36,399 bases of DNA from Alphaproteobacteria bacterium (lineage in GTDB: Bacteria > Pseudomonadota > Alphaproteobacteria > 16-39-46 > JAJRRM01), in contig JAJRRM010000066.1 in NCBI GenBank assembly GCA_024279475.1, positions 1-36,399 of the forward strand, read 5' to 3'. A model generated the notes under the pieces. The model saw only the letters and a program-made list of their open reading frames with translations, was not told the origin of the DNA and ran no database searches. Both the position numbers and the translations under genes were made by a program. Shown in pieces: positions 21,184-30,125 of the stretch (positions are counted from its first letter, which is position 1; the number at the start of each line of letters is the position of its first letter).

Positions 21184-23763
21184 ATGAATATGGAGAAATA
21201 TACAGATCGTTCAAAGGGATTCATTCAGTCAGCTCAGACATTGGCTCAACAGCTAGATCATCAACGCATAGTGCCTGAGCACCTACTAAAAGTATTAATG
21301 GATGATAAAGAAGGTCTATGTGCAAACTTAATCAATCAGGCTGATGGTAATGTACAGCTTCTTCAAAGTCTATTAGATATAGAGATTAAAAAACAAACAA
21401 CAGTGCAAGGTGCTGAGCAGGTTTTTCTTTCCCAGGAAACAGCTAAGTTATTTATTCAGGCTGAGAATCTTTCTAAAAAAGCTAATGATAGATATGTAAC
21501 AGTGGAATATTTGCTGCTGGCACTATCTATGGACAAGGCATCTCATACAGGAGATATTTTAAAAAAAGCAGGCGTGACACCGCAGTCAATTAGTGCAACT
21601 ATTCAAAGTTTACGTAAAGGGCGCACAGCTAATTCTGTATCAGCAGAAGAAGGATACGATGCTTTAAAGCGTTTTTCTCAAGATCTTACAGCAGCAGCTA
21701 GAGAGGGGAAGCTAGATCCTGTTATTGGCCGTGATGAAGAAATTCGTCGAACAATACAGGTTTTATCTCGCCGAACAAAAAATAACCCTGTTCTTATAGG
21801 AGAGCCAGGTGTTGGTAAAACAGCTATAGCTGAAGGCTTAGCCCTTCGTATTGTCAATGAAGATGTTCCAGAGAGCTTGAAAAATAAGAAGCTTTTGTCG
21901 CTAGATTTAGGATCTATGGTAGCAGGAGCTAAGTATCGTGGAGAGTTTGAAGAGCGCTTAAAAGCAGTATTGGGTGAAGTAAATGCTGCTGCTGGGAATG
22001 TAATTTTATTTATAGATGAAATGCACACAATTGTAGGAGCTGGAAAGTCAGAAGGCTCTATGGATGCCTCTAATATGCTAAAACCAGCTTTGGCTCGTGG
22101 AGAATTGCATTGTATAGGGGCTACAACATTAAATGAATATCGTCAAAACATTGAAAAAGATGCGGCTTTAGCTCGTCGCTTCCAACCTGTCTTTGTATCT
22201 GAGCCTTCAGAAGAAGAAGCTATTTCTATTCTCCGTGGCTTAAAGGAAAAATATGAACTACATCATGGAGTACGAATTACAGATAGTGCACTTGTCTCTG
22301 CAGTAAATTTGTCTAGTCGCTATATTTCTGATCGTTTTTTACCAGATAAAGCAATTGATTTAATTGATGAAGCAGCCTCGCGCTTGCGTATGGAAGTTGA
22401 TTCTAAACCGGAGGTAATAGATGAGCTAGATAGGCGTATTATTCAGCTAAAAATTGAGCGTGAAGCGTTAAATAAAGAGAAGGATCAAGCTTCAAAAGAC
22501 AGACTTAAGAAGCTAGAAAAAGAACTTTCAAGCTTAGAAGAACAAACATTTTCTTTAACAGCTAAATGGAAAGAACATAAGTCTAAACTTGTTAGTATTC
22601 AGAAACTTAAAGAAGAGTTAGATAAATCTCGAAACGAGTTAGAGATAGCAAATCGTGAAGGAAACTTGTCTAAAGCGGGAGAACTAACTTACGGTAAAAT
22701 TCCAGATCTAGAAAAAAAATTAAAAATTTCAGAGGTCCAGAATCAAGATACAGAATCCAAAGAGGAAGTAACAGTTCAGGACATTGCAGCGGTTATATCA
22801 CGTTGGACAGGTATTCCTATAGATAAAATGCTGGAAGGAGAACGCCAAAAACTTCTTCAAATGGAAGAGCATTTAGGTACGCGTCTTATTGGTCAAAAAG
22901 AAGCTGTAGCTGCTATTTGCAACGCTATTCGCCGCGCACGATCTGGTTTGCAAGATCCTAGCAAGCCAATGGGCTCCTTTTTATTTTTGGGTCCAACGGG
23001 TGTTGGTAAAACAGAGCTAACTAAAGCGTTGGCTGAACTCCTCTTTAATGATGAGCGAGCACTACTACGTATAGACATGTCAGAATACATGGAAAAACAT
23101 GCTGTATCGCGCTTGATTGGGGCTCCCCCAGGATATGTGGGCTATGAAGAAGGTGGGACACTTACAGAGGCTGTTCGTCGTCGACCCTATCAAGTAATTC
23201 TTTTTGATGAGGTAGAAAAAGCGCATCCTGATGTTTTTAATATTTTACTTCAAGTGCTGGATGATGGACGTCTAACGGACAGTCAAGGTCGCACAGTGGA
23301 TTTTCGCAATACAATAATTATCCTAACCTCTAACTTAGGAAGCGAAGTGTTAGCTCGTTCTAAAGAAGAAATTGTGACTGATAAAATGCGTAACCAAGTC
23401 ATGGAATACGTAAAAAATTCATTCAGACCCGAATTCCTTAATCGTTTGGATGAAATTTTGATCTTTCATCGTTTAGGCCGTGAAGATATGGCAGATATTG
23501 TAAAAATACAACTTAATCAGCTTCATACGCTTTTGGAAAATAAAAAGATACACCTTGATATATCTGATGAAGCACTCGTATGGATTGCAGATAAGGGATA
23601 TGATCCAGCGTATGGTGCTCGTCCACTTAAGCGCGTAATCCAAAAAGATCTGCAAAATATCTTAGCTTCTAAAATTTTGGAAGGTACCTTGCCTGAAAAC
23701 AGTACGGTCCAAGTAAAAGTAGAAGGTAATGGCCTAATATTTGACGTAAAGCCGGGGAACTAA
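21184..23763 (+). CDS. clpB: ATP-dependent chaperone ClpB
   Basis: Two Walker A motifs ([16 protein letters not shown]), middle coiled coil, [20 protein letters not shown]. Start could be 21184 or the ATG at 21190. Confidence 0.98.
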   Translation: MNMEKYTDRSKGFIQSAQTLAQQLDHQRIVPEHLLKVLMDDKEGLCANLINQADGNVQLLQSLLDIEIKKQTTVQGAEQVFLSQETAKLFIQAENLSKKANDRYVTVEYLLLALSMDKASHTGDILKKAGVTPQSISATIQSLRKGRTANSVSAEEGYDALKRFSQDLTAAAREGKLDPVIGRDEEIRRTIQVLSRRTKNNPVLIGEPGVGKTAIAEGLALRIVNEDVPESLKNKKLLSLDLGSMVAGAKYRGEFEERLKAVLGEVNAAAGNVILFIDEMHTIVGAGKSEGSMDASNMLKPALARGELHCIGATTLNEYRQNIEKDAALARRFQPVFVSEPSEEEAISILRGLKEKYELHHGVRITDSALVSAVNLSSRYISDRFLPDKAIDLIDEAASRLRMEVDSKPEVIDELDRRIIQLKIEREALNKEKDQASKDRLKKLEKELSSLEEQTFSLTAKWKEHKSKLVSIQKLKEELDKSRNELEIANREGNLSKAGELTYGKIPDLEKKLKISEVQNQDTESKEEVTVQDIAAVISRWTGIPIDKMLEGERQKLLQMEEHLGTRLIGQKEAVAAICNAIRRARSGLQDPSKPMGSFLFLGPTGVGKTELTKALAELLFNDERALLRIDMSEYMEKHAVSRLIGAPPGYVGYEEGGTLTEAVRRRPYQVILFDEVEKAHPDVFNILLQVLDDGRLTDSQGRTVDFRNTIIILTSNLGSEVLARSKEEIVTDKMRNQVMEYVKNSFRPEFLNRLDEILIFHRLGREDMADIVKIQLNQLHTLLENKKIHLDISDEALVWIADKGYDPAYGARPLKRVIQKDLQNILASKILEGTLPENSTVQVKVEGNGLIFDVKPGN

Positions 23764-23845
23764 TAGACTTTATCTCTTCTATTATATCCCTATGCTTTTC
23801 TCCGCGGCTTTCATGAAGAATAGATTAATATTCAAAAATACCTAT

Positions 23846-23873
23846 CACTCTATTAGTTTTTCATAATAGAGTG
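23846..23873 (+). terminator. Candidate clpB terminator hairpin
   Basis: CACTCTATTA-GTTTTTCA-TAATAGAGTG perfect 10-bp stem followed by TATTTTG; no long T-run. Confidence 0.55.
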
Positions 23874-24113
23874 TATTTTGAGAGGATTCTATTTTTTAAT
23901 TAGAAGCACTTTAGAGTACAAAGATAACATCTTACTATTGACAGTACCTTTAGATGCTTATACAATTCGCTCATGAATAAAGATAACATGCATTATATTA
24001 CTTTCAATGCCCGAGCTTCAAGGTGGCTTAGCAGCCGTATTATACGTCCTTAAAAGTCTTGTCTTTCATTTAGTTTTCTATCATAAAAATTTTTCCATCA
24101 AAGGAAATAGATC

Positions 24114-25376
24114 ATGTTTAAAAAGGTTCATCTCCTCTTTGCTTGCATTCTTGGTAATGCTTTAGAGTTTTATAATTTCGTTATTTATGGCGCATTTGCT
24201 GTTACTATTGCTCGATTATATTTTCCAGATATTGATCCAAAAATTTCCCTTTTTGCAAGTCTAGGAACTTTTGCCTCTGGCTTTCTGATGCGTCCATTTG
24301 GTGGCGCCTTTTTTGGTTATATAGGTGATAGGTTAGGCAGAAAAAAAGCCTTGTCTCTTTCTATTATTTTAATGGGTATTCCCTCTTTTATCATAGGAAT
24401 ATTGCCTACATATGCTGAGATTGGCATGTTAGCGCCTTTGCTTATGATTGGTTGTCGCCTGATTCAAGGACTATCTGCAGGTGGAGAATATAATGGGGCT
24501 GCTATTTTTGCGTTAGAGCATGTTGGAAAGAAATTTCCTGGATTTACCGGTGGATTAATCAGTGCTTCGTGCGTCATGGGTGCTATTGCAGGTACAGTTC
24601 TAGCTAAACTCATTATACAGTTTGGCACGAGTTCTATGCTTTGGAGGCTGCCCTTCATCCTAGGTGGGTTTGTTTGCCTGTTAGGTGTGTATATTCGCCG
24701 AAATATAGAGGAAAGCCCCGCGTTTAATGAAGCAAAAAAAAGAACTAAAGAACAGAATACCACAAACCAAAAATTTCCCCTCATAAGCGTCTTTAAAAAT
24801 CGAAAGAAAGCTATGCTGGCTACGATATGTATAGGAGCGTCAGATGGTATTCTTTGCTATACATTATTTGGGTTTTTGAATATATATCTTTCTATTTATA
24901 TAGGTATGGAATTAGAGCTAGCTTTAGAATCTAGTATTTATGGACTTTTTTCTTGTATGCTTGCTTCACCATTGATGGGATATATTCTAGATAAAATTGG
25001 AGGATCTAATTTTTTTCAGATAGTCTGTCCAATAGTAGCTTTAGCAGTTTATCCCATTTTTAATCTAATCCAGTCTCAGGATTTTTATACTGTAGTAGTG
25101 GCACAAATTCTATTTGGTATAGCTACAGCTAGCATCTCTGGAGCTTTCCATGCTTATGTGCAGACACTCTTTCCAGTACAAGAGAGATATAGTGGTATTT
25201 CCTTTAGTTTCAATATAGGTAGTGCCCTTTTTGGAGGTACAGCGCCTTTGATATTAGCTTACTTAATTACAAAAACGAGCAATCTTTACGTTCCAGCCAT
25301 CTATATCTCTTTCTGGATGTTTCTTTGCTTTTCCTCTGTTAGATACTTAATAGGGAAAAAGAGAGTTAAGTATTAA
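24114..25376 (+). CDS. MFS transporter, metabolite:H+ symporter (ProP-like) type
   Basis: GNALEFYNFVIYGAFAVTIARLYFP; RPFGGAFFGYIGDRLGRKKALSLSIILMG; CRLIQGLSAGGEYNGAAIFALEH. Confidence 0.88.
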   Translation: MFKKVHLLFACILGNALEFYNFVIYGAFAVTIARLYFPDIDPKISLFASLGTFASGFLMRPFGGAFFGYIGDRLGRKKALSLSIILMGIPSFIIGILPTYAEIGMLAPLLMIGCRLIQGLSAGGEYNGAAIFALEHVGKKFPGFTGGLISASCVMGAIAGTVLAKLIIQFGTSSMLWRLPFILGGFVCLLGVYIRRNIEESPAFNEAKKRTKEQNTTNQKFPLISVFKNRKKAMLATICIGASDGILCYTLFGFLNIYLSIYIGMELELALESSIYGLFSCMLASPLMGYILDKIGGSNFFQIVCPIVALAVYPIFNLIQSQDFYTVVVAQILFGIATASISGAFHAYVQTLFPVQERYSGISFSFNIGSALFGGTAPLILAYLITKTSNLYVPAIYISFWMFLCFSSVRYLIGKKRVKY

Positions 25377-25384
25377 TATATTAT

Positions 25385-25406
25385 TTAGAAAAATTTATTT
25401 TTCTAA
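25385..25406. terminator. AT-only inverted repeat downstream of the MFS gene
   Basis: TTAGAAAAA-TTTA-TTTTTCTAA, 9-bp arms; low GC, so a weak terminator candidate. Confidence 0.3.
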
Positions 25407-25719
25407 CAAGAGCGTCAATTAATAAAAAGCCTAATTATAAAAGAGTTAGAGCAAAAGCTTACCTTTTTTATTTTGAATGAAAAATTTAGGCGTATATTAC
25501 CTATTTTATATGTATTTTGGGAAGATTGTTGATTTTTTCTACATTTATATATATATATTTATTAGATTTTATACAGTCATTGCTAGAAGGTAGTACTATT
25601 AAACACTATGGCATGCATAAAAGGGGAAAGCAGTAAAGAAAAAACATGCATTTTTTGCAGATTTCCTCTAGTCAGAAGCCCATTTATTTCGTATAAAATA
25701 TGTAAATGGAGTAGATAAC

Positions 25720-26211
25720 ATGGCTGGAAGTATAAATAAAGTGATTCTTATTGGTAATTTAGGTGCAAATCCTGAAGTTCGCCAAACAAATGATGGCATG
25801 AAAATCGTTAATTTTTCCTTAGCAACAAGTGAAAGTTGGAAAGATCGTGCCACTGGCGAACGCCGTGATCGTACGGAATGGCATCGTGTTGTTATTTTTA
25901 ACGAAAACCTAGCTGGTATTGCTGAGCGCTTTCTTAAAAAGGGATCCAAAGTTTATTTAGAAGGACAGCTACAGACACGAAAATGGACAGATGCTAACAA
26001 CATAGATCGCTATTCTACAGAGGTTGTTTTGCCACGTTTTCGTGGAGAGATAACTATGTTAGACAGCCGTTCTCAAGGAAGTGATGCAGGAAAACCTTTT
26101 GAAGGATCTTCTTCTATGGGTGGTGAGAAAATTCAATCGCAGCAACCAGAGTCTAGTGGTATAGATAATAGTGCTGCTATGAAAGATTTCAATGATGAGA
26201 TTCCTTTTTAA
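25720..26211 (+). CDS. ssb: Single-stranded DNA-binding protein
   Basis: AGSINKVILIGNLGANPEVRQTNDG; OB fold; acidic C-terminal tip DFNDEIPF. Confidence 0.97.
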   Translation: MAGSINKVILIGNLGANPEVRQTNDGMKIVNFSLATSESWKDRATGERRDRTEWHRVVIFNENLAGIAERFLKKGSKVYLEGQLQTRKWTDANNIDRYSTEVVLPRFRGEITMLDSRSQGSDAGKPFEGSSSMGGEKIQSQQPESSGIDNSAAMKDFNDEIPF

Positions 26212-26285
26212 TACCTTGCTAACATATAGTTACAGGCCTCTACATATTTTAAACATACAAAAAATACTATAAAAATGGTTCTATT

Positions 26286-29000
26286 ATGACGATACCTACG
26301 CTTTTTACAAAAGACATCCAGTCTATCTCAATTGAAGAGGAAATGAAGCGCTCTTATCTAGATTATGCTATGAGCGTTATCGTTTCTAGGGCATTACCTG
26401 ATGTACGTGATGGGTTGAAGCCTGTGCATCGCCGCATCCTTTTTGCCATGAAGGAATCTGGCAACGACTATAACCGTCCCCATAAGAAATCTGCTCGTGC
26501 TGTAGGTGATGTAATGAGTAAATACCATCCTCATGGTGACCAAGCTATTTATGATACGTTGGTTCGTATGGCTCAATCCTTTTCTATGAGCATAGAACTT
26601 ATAGATGGTCAAGGAAACTTTGGTTCTATGGATGGAGACAAAGCAGCAGCAATGCGCTATACAGAGGCTCGTTTAAGCCGTATAGCACATTATCTATTGG
26701 AAGATATAGACAAAGACACTGTAGATTTTCGAGCAAACTATGATGAATCTACGAAAGAGCCTGTTGTTTTACCAGCAAGGTTCCCTAATGTCCTTGTAAA
26801 TGGTGTAGGTGGTATAGCTGTTGGTATGGCAACTAATATTCCTACACATAATTTAGGTGAAGTGATAGATGCTTGTTGTGCACTAATTGATGACCCCGAA
26901 TTATCTATTGATGGTATGATGCGGTACATTCTTGGTCCAGATTTTCCAACAGGATGTTCTATTATTGGTAGACAGGGTATTCGTAGTGCCTTACATACAG
27001 GTCGTGGGTCTGTGGTTATGAGAGCAACCTCTCATATAGAAGAATTGCGCAAAGATAGGCAAACTATTGTATTTACAGAAACGCCATATCAAGTCAATAA
27101 AGCTAAGCTTGTAGAACGTATAGCAGAACTTGTTAACAATAAAATCATTGAAGGCATTTCAGATTTGCGAGATGAATCAAATCGTGAAGGTGTACGAGTG
27201 GTAGTTGAGCTAAAACGAGATGCATGTGCAGATGTTATTCTAGCTCAACTTTATAAACACACACCTTTGCAAACATCTTTCGGCGTCAACATGCTAGCCT
27301 TAAATCAGAATAAACCACAATTGATGAATATAAAGCAAATGCTAGAAGCTTTTATTCTTTTCCGTGAAGAAGTAATTGTTCGTCGTACACGCTTTGATTT
27401 AAATAAAGCACGATCGAAAGCTCATTTATTGGTAGGTCTTATTATTGCCGTGGCAAATATTGGTGAAATAATTGTTCTTATACGTAAATCAGCTACACCA
27501 GATATAGCAAAAAGTCAGTTGATGGAAAGGGAGTGGCCAGTTCAAAACATTGGTCCACTTGTAACGCTGGTTGATGATTCTATCAATACTTTTGATGAAA
27601 AAAAAGGTGTATATAGCCTTACAGATCTTCAAGCTAAAGCTATTTTAGAGTTAAGACTTCACCGTTTAACAGCCTTAGAGCGCGGTAAGATTTCTAAAGA
27701 TATAGAAGAACTAGCAGAAGCTATACGCTCTTATCTAAAAATTCTAACTTCTCGTTCTATGCGGATGTCTTTGATGAAAAAAGAACTCATAGAAATAAAA
27801 ACCCTCTTCAACTATCCACGCCGCACAAAAATAATAGATGCAGAAATTAATCAAGATATTGAGAGTTTGATTCAGCGGGAGGATATGGTTGTAACAGTAA
27901 GTCATACTGGTTATGTAAAGCGTGTCGCTCTTTCTACATACCGTTCTCAAAAACGTGGTGGAAAAGGTCGTTCAGGTATGACTACTCGTGAAGAAGATTT
28001 TGTACAGAGCGTATTTGTAGCATCTACACATACACCAATGTTATTCTTCTCTACAACTGGCATTGTCTATGCTCTTAAAGTATATCGCTTGCCAGAAGCT
28101 TCTGCTCAATCTCGTGGCAAAGCTATGATCAATATATTTCCAATCTCTAAAGAGGAAAGTATGTCAGCTATTCTTCCATTGCCGGAAGATCAAGAAGATC
28201 GGGAAAATCAATATATGTTCTTTATTACCTCTAAAGGTAATGTTCGCAGAAACAAGATTGAAGATTTTTCCAGCATTCGTTCTAATGGTAAGATTGCTAT
28301 TAAGCTAGATGATGATGAAACTTTGATATGTGTTGCTCTTTGTGAAGAAGGTGATGATGTCTTTATAGCAACACAAAAAGGACGTGCAATACGCTTCAAT
28401 ATTACAGATGTTCGTGTATTTTCAGGCAGGGCATCTAATGGTGTACGTGGCATCAAATTAACCAAGGGTGATACAGTTATTTCAGCGTGTATTCTTAAAG
28501 GAACAGATGCTTCAGCTGATGAACGCTATATATATTTACGTCAATCAGGACAAGAGCGTCGTGGCAACGAAGGCGAAACAGGACTTCTTTCAGCTACGGA
28601 AGAAACAGCAGAATTATCAGAAGTGCTTTCTTCTGAAAGGTATGAATATCTTTCAGGAAAAGAGCAGTTTATTCTCTCTGTTACGAAAAATGGATTTGGA
28701 AAAAGGACATCTAGTTATGCGTATCGTGTAACAGGACGGGGAGGGCAGGGGGTTATCAATATGGCTCTTAATGATAAAACAGGAGAACTTATTTCAAGCA
28801 TACCGGTGGACCATGATGATGAAATCATGCTAGTAACTAATGGTGGACAACTTATGCGCTGTCCTGTTAATGATATCCGCATATGTGGTCGCTCTTCACA
28901 AGGAGTAATAACCTTCCGTGTTGGAAAAAATGAGAAAGTTGTCTCTCTTGCTCGCTTAGATATAACTTCTGAAGAAGACAGCACGGATACTGAAGTTTAG
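26286..29000 (+). CDS. gyrA: DNA gyrase subunit A
   Basis: DYAMSVIVSRALPDVRDGLKPVHRRILFAM; active-site region AAAMRYTEARL; GyrA box QKRGGKGRSG. Confidence 0.98.
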   Translation: MTIPTLFTKDIQSISIEEEMKRSYLDYAMSVIVSRALPDVRDGLKPVHRRILFAMKESGNDYNRPHKKSARAVGDVMSKYHPHGDQAIYDTLVRMAQSFSMSIELIDGQGNFGSMDGDKAAAMRYTEARLSRIAHYLLEDIDKDTVDFRANYDESTKEPVVLPARFPNVLVNGVGGIAVGMATNIPTHNLGEVIDACCALIDDPELSIDGMMRYILGPDFPTGCSIIGRQGIRSALHTGRGSVVMRATSHIEELRKDRQTIVFTETPYQVNKAKLVERIAELVNNKIIEGISDLRDESNREGVRVVVELKRDACADVILAQLYKHTPLQTSFGVNMLALNQNKPQLMNIKQMLEAFILFREEVIVRRTRFDLNKARSKAHLLVGLIIAVANIGEIIVLIRKSATPDIAKSQLMEREWPVQNIGPLVTLVDDSINTFDEKKGVYSLTDLQAKAILELRLHRLTALERGKISKDIEELAEAIRSYLKILTSRSMRMSLMKKELIEIKTLFNYPRRTKIIDAEINQDIESLIQREDMVVTVSHTGYVKRVALSTYRSQKRGGKGRSGMTTREEDFVQSVFVASTHTPMLFFSTTGIVYALKVYRLPEASAQSRGKAMINIFPISKEESMSAILPLPEDQEDRENQYMFFITSKGNVRRNKIEDFSSIRSNGKIAIKLDDDETLICVALCEEGDDVFIATQKGRAIRFNITDVRVFSGRASNGVRGIKLTKGDTVISACILKGTDASADERYIYLRQSGQERRGNEGETGLLSATEETAELSEVLSSERYEYLSGKEQFILSVTKNGFGKRTSSYAYRVTGRGGQGVINMALNDKTGELISSIPVDHDDEIMLVTNGGQLMRCPVNDIRICGRSSQGVITFRVGKNEKVVSLARLDITSEEDSTDTEV

Positions 29001-29070
29001 AGAGATGCTTTCTTTTTCTAATTTTAAAAATGAAAAAAACAGCTAATTACAGTAAAAAAAAACAAGAGGC

Positions 29071-29103
29071 GTAGAAAGTCCTTATTAAGGAAAAATTTTC
29101 TAC
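29071..29103 (-). terminator. Hairpin between gyrA and tRNA-Val
   Basis: GTAGAAA...TTTCTAC outer stem with inner CCTT/AAGG; on the minus strand a run of about 9 T follows after GCCTCTTG. Confidence 0.35.
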
Positions 29104-29191
29104 ATACTATGGATGAGCCTGCTTTATCGCTCTACACTTTAGTATAAACTACAGGCTCTCTTCCTATTTAGAAATTAACTTTTAAAGTCAT

Positions 29192-29266
29192 TGGTGGGCA
29201 CAAGAGGATTTGAACCTCTGGCCCCTACGATGTCAACGTAGTGCTCTACCCCTGAGCTATGTGCCC
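29192..29266 (-). tRNA. tRNA-Val (anticodon GAC), CCA encoded
   Basis: Reverse complement GGGCACATAGCTCAGGGGTAGAGCACTACGTTGACATCGTAGGGGCCAGAGGTTCAAATCCTCTTGTGCCCACCA folds as a cloverleaf; acceptor GGGCACA/TGTGCCC, anticodon loop TTGACAT, T-arm AGAGG-TTCAAAT-CCTCT. Confidence 0.96.
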
Positions 29267-29387
29267 CAATAATGATTTATTTATACGTGTATTGCTATTT
29301 TTTAGCAATAGGGTGGAAGAGTGAAGAATAAAGTATTTTTCCTCTTTGTCTTTAATCGACATTTGAGCTATTGGAATAGATAAAAAG

Positions 29388-29396
29388 TTATCAACA
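29388..29396 (+). promoter_or_regulatory. Near-consensus DnaA box
   Basis: TTATCAACA, one mismatch to TTATCCACA. Confidence 0.5.
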
Positions 29397-29401
29397 ATTT
29401 A
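29389..29401 (+). promoter_or_regulatory. IHF consensus match
   Basis: TATCAACAATTTA matches WATCAANNNNTTR exactly, overlapping the near DnaA box. Confidence 0.45.
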
Positions 29402-29410
29402 TGTGGATAA
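29402..29410 (-). promoter_or_regulatory. Perfect DnaA box
   Basis: TGTGGATAA = TTATCCACA on the minus strand. Confidence 0.7.
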
Positions 29411-29413
29411 CTC

Positions 29414-29422
29414 TGTGGATTT
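29414..29422 (-). promoter_or_regulatory. Near-consensus DnaA box
   Basis: TGTGGATTT = AAATCCACA on the minus strand, exactly 12 bp from the previous box and same orientation. Confidence 0.45.
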
Positions 29423-29467
29423 ATTGCTAAAAAGAGAGCATAAAGAGTAGCCAGTAGGAAGGTGCTT

Positions 29468-29494
29468 TAAATTGATTAAATTTTAATCAATTTA
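29468..29494. repeat. 27-bp palindrome
   Basis: TAAATTGATTAAA-T-TTTAATCAATTTA, perfect 13-bp arms around one base. Confidence 0.85.
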
Positions 29495-29535
29495 GCTCAT
29501 ATATTGTAACTTACTGATATTGCTCAATAAATTTA

Positions 29536-29550
29536 TTAACGAATTATTAA
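29536..29550. promoter_or_regulatory. CtrA-type full site
   Basis: TTAA-CGAATTA-TTAA, exact TTAA-N7-TTAA; the half sites extend to ATTAAC...ATTAAC direct repeats. Confidence 0.45.
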
Positions 29551-29601
29551 CTATTGAAAACATGGCTTCTTTTTATGTCAATGACAAATATTTTTTTTTT
29601 C

Positions 29602-29610
29602 TGTGGATAA
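29602..29610 (-). promoter_or_regulatory. Perfect DnaA box
   Basis: TGTGGATAA = TTATCCACA on the minus strand, preceded by a T-rich tract. Confidence 0.65.
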
Positions 29611-29625
29611 TTTGATAAAAAAAAA

Positions 29626-29656
29626 CATTCTTAATGCAAATAAGAATGCTTTTTTT
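29626..29656 (-). terminator. Rho-independent terminator of rpsT (bidirectional shape)
   Basis: CATTCTTA-ATGCAAA-TAAGAATG stem; minus-strand exit enters a T-run, plus-strand exit enters CTTTTTTT. Confidence 0.8.
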
Positions 29657-29676
29657 ATGGAATAATATAAATAAAA

Positions 29677-29940
29677 CTAAGTAAGAGTTTTAATTTTTTT
29701 TGATAATCTTGAAATTATACGAGATACAGTATTTTTCTTATAAATACCACGTTTTTTGGCTTTGCTCATTTCGGATTCAGCAGTGCGAAGAGATGTTTTA
29801 GCTTCTTCTTTTTTACCACCTTCAATAGCTAGATGAACATTTTTAAGAAAACTACGAACGCGAGATTTACGGTGTGTATTTAGAGATGTTCTTTTTACTA
29901 CTTGACGCAAAGATTTTTTTGCTGCGGAATGGTGTGCCAT
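29677..29940 (-). CDS. rpsT: 30S ribosomal protein S20
   Basis: MAHHSAAKKSLRQVVKRTSLNTHRKSRVRSFLKNVHLAI... Confidence 0.97.
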   Translation of the reverse strand: MAHHSAAKKSLRQVVKRTSLNTHRKSRVRSFLKNVHLAIEGGKKEEAKTSLRTAESEMSKAKKRGIYKKNTVSRIISRLSKKIKTLT

Positions 29941-30125
29941 TTATATTTTCCTTTTATGATTATCTTATTTTAGACGATAGATAGATTTAAAGTACCCAAG
30001 CTTTTTAAATTTAATAATTACTTATGGTAATACCTACATTATAAAGAAATTTCAAGTGTTTTCTTTCTATTTTCTACCTAGAAAAGTTTGAGTACATTTA
30101 ACTGGCTATGAATTTTTTGATAATA

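Noticed and set aside
21678-22028. 116-aa minus-strand ORF inside clpB
   Set aside because: Antisense shadow ORF over the conserved AAA+ region of clpB.
23920-23989. Direct repeat AAAGATAACAT (23920-23930 and 23979-23989) upstream of the MFS gene
   Set aside because: Only two 11-bp AT-rich copies; could be chance. Not a CRISPR or a clear operator.
24464-24784. 106-aa minus-strand ORF opposite the MFS transporter
   Set aside because: Antisense shadow; no domain or independent RBS evidence.
28468-28731. 87-aa plus-strand ORF overlapping gyrA in another frame
   Set aside because: Out-of-frame reading of the gyrA C-terminal domain.
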